Assembly: GCF_019042275.1 (NCBI RefSeq)
Contig: NZ_JAHQCW010000005.1
Coordinates: 115,190 to 179,189, forward strand
Origin: Diplocloster agilis
Lineage (GTDB): Bacteria > Bacillota > Clostridia > Lachnospirales > Lachnospiraceae
Reading direction: 5' to 3'
DNA: 64,000 bases
Positions 63,721-64,000 of the stretch are shown in pieces (within the stretch, counting starts at the first letter, position 1; every line of letters starts with the position of its first letter). The notes under the pieces are model-generated. The model ran no database searches. It was given only the letters and a program-made list of their open reading frames with translations, and was not told the origin of the DNA. Position numbers and translations under genes: made by a program.

Positions 63721-64000
63721 GATGGGGAGCCAGTAATGCCGGTTCTTCCGCGGGTTTGGGTATGCCTGCGGCTTAGGGCCGGGGATAATAGCGGTGTCCG
63801 GGGATGCTCCCGGCAGCCGGGTTCTTTTGTGTCTCCCTGGGAGCGCAGAGGGCTTGCGCTGGCGCCCGCTAAGTGAAATTGAAAAGCCGGGTTCAGGAAC
63901 CGAGCCTCTGAACCAGGAACACATGATGTGTTCCCGGTTCAGAGGCTCTTGCCCGTCGGACGTGAAGTCCGCCGTGCATCCTGAACCCGGCTTTTCAATT
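63721..64000. repeat. Family A giant hairpin, copy A3 (cut by window edge)
   Basis: The complete left arm, centre and start of the right arm are present. The centre is GGAACACATGATGTGTTCC, inside GAGCCTCTGAACC/GGTTCAGAGGCTC. The right side begins with the side-hairpin CGGACGTGAAGTCCG and continues AACCCGGCTTTTCAATT, which pairs perfectly with AATTGAAAAGCCGGGTT on the left. A2 has AAAGACGGGTT and AACCCGTCTTT in that place. The rest of the right arm lies beyond 64000. Confidence 0.82.

Overview
The window looks like a chromosomal segment of an anaerobic Clostridia, most likely a Lachnospiraceae-type gut bacterium. The evidence is the low-GC Gram-positive core order (YceD/DUF177-rpmF ... plsX-acpP-rnc-smc-ftsY), pta-ackA, an ATP-type PEP carboxykinase beside a Na+-pumping decarboxylase, a bacterial microcompartment (BMC) for deoxy-sugar fermentation, a YesMN-type two-component system driving a carbohydrate ABC transporter, and consensus sigma-A promoters with strong AGGAGG ribosome sites. 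No rRNA, tRNA or CRISPR array was seen.

Layout. 1-808: partial PAS-domain protein (-). 1197-2657: double GntR-type regulator. 2724-22021: glycan-use locus with a YesN/YesM pair (-), a frameshifted fucose/arabinose isomerase-family gene, a sugar ABC importer (binding lipoprotein and two permeases; no ATPase here), a GH99-like and a GH106-like enzyme without signal peptides, and a 2105-residue cell-wall protein with a glycosidase-like head, four discoidin/CBM32 domains and a C-terminal repeat array. 22511-27216: tmcAL, SEC-C protein, YdcF-like, C_GCAxxG_C_C protein, then an AT-richer hydrolase/WYL-regulator pair. 27732-40235: pta, ackA, lipid synthesis, rnc-smc-ftsY and threonine ammonia-lyase. 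40340-43737: ModE-like, LytTR and XRE regulators and a Rieske flavoprotein. 43898-51835: BMC operon (fuculose-P-type aldolase, CoA-acylating aldehyde dehydrogenase, alcohol dehydrogenase, four BMC-H, PduL, BMC-P, PduS-like, PduT-like BMC-T), followed by an HPr-like protein. 52579-55916: bioY, an AI-2E-family permease and a hydantoinase. 56647-63720: pckA, then two carboxyltransferases, OadG-like, biotin carrier and beta subunit of a Na+-translocating decarboxylase.

How it fits together. The BMC operon should split a deoxy-sugar phosphate to lactaldehyde, oxidise part to an acyl-CoA/acyl-phosphate and reduce the rest to a diol inside a shell. Four of its enzymes carry matching amphipathic targeting helices. 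No glycyl-radical diol dehydratase is next to it. The pck/decarboxylase cluster links PEP, oxaloacetate or methylmalonyl-CoA to a sodium gradient.

The most unusual signal is non-coding. Three families of long dispersed hairpins sit between genes. The B family has three copies with an identical-length 165-nt conserved core. Each core is flanked by outer arms of 57-59 bp that share no sequence between copies, yet each pair of arms is essentially perfectly self-complementary (56/57, 57/57 and 59/59 pairs by eye). A related pattern (conserved loop, unrelated perfect stem) is seen in family C. Family A is a roughly 594-bp giant hairpin. These look like an undescribed class of palindromic repeats or structured RNAs.
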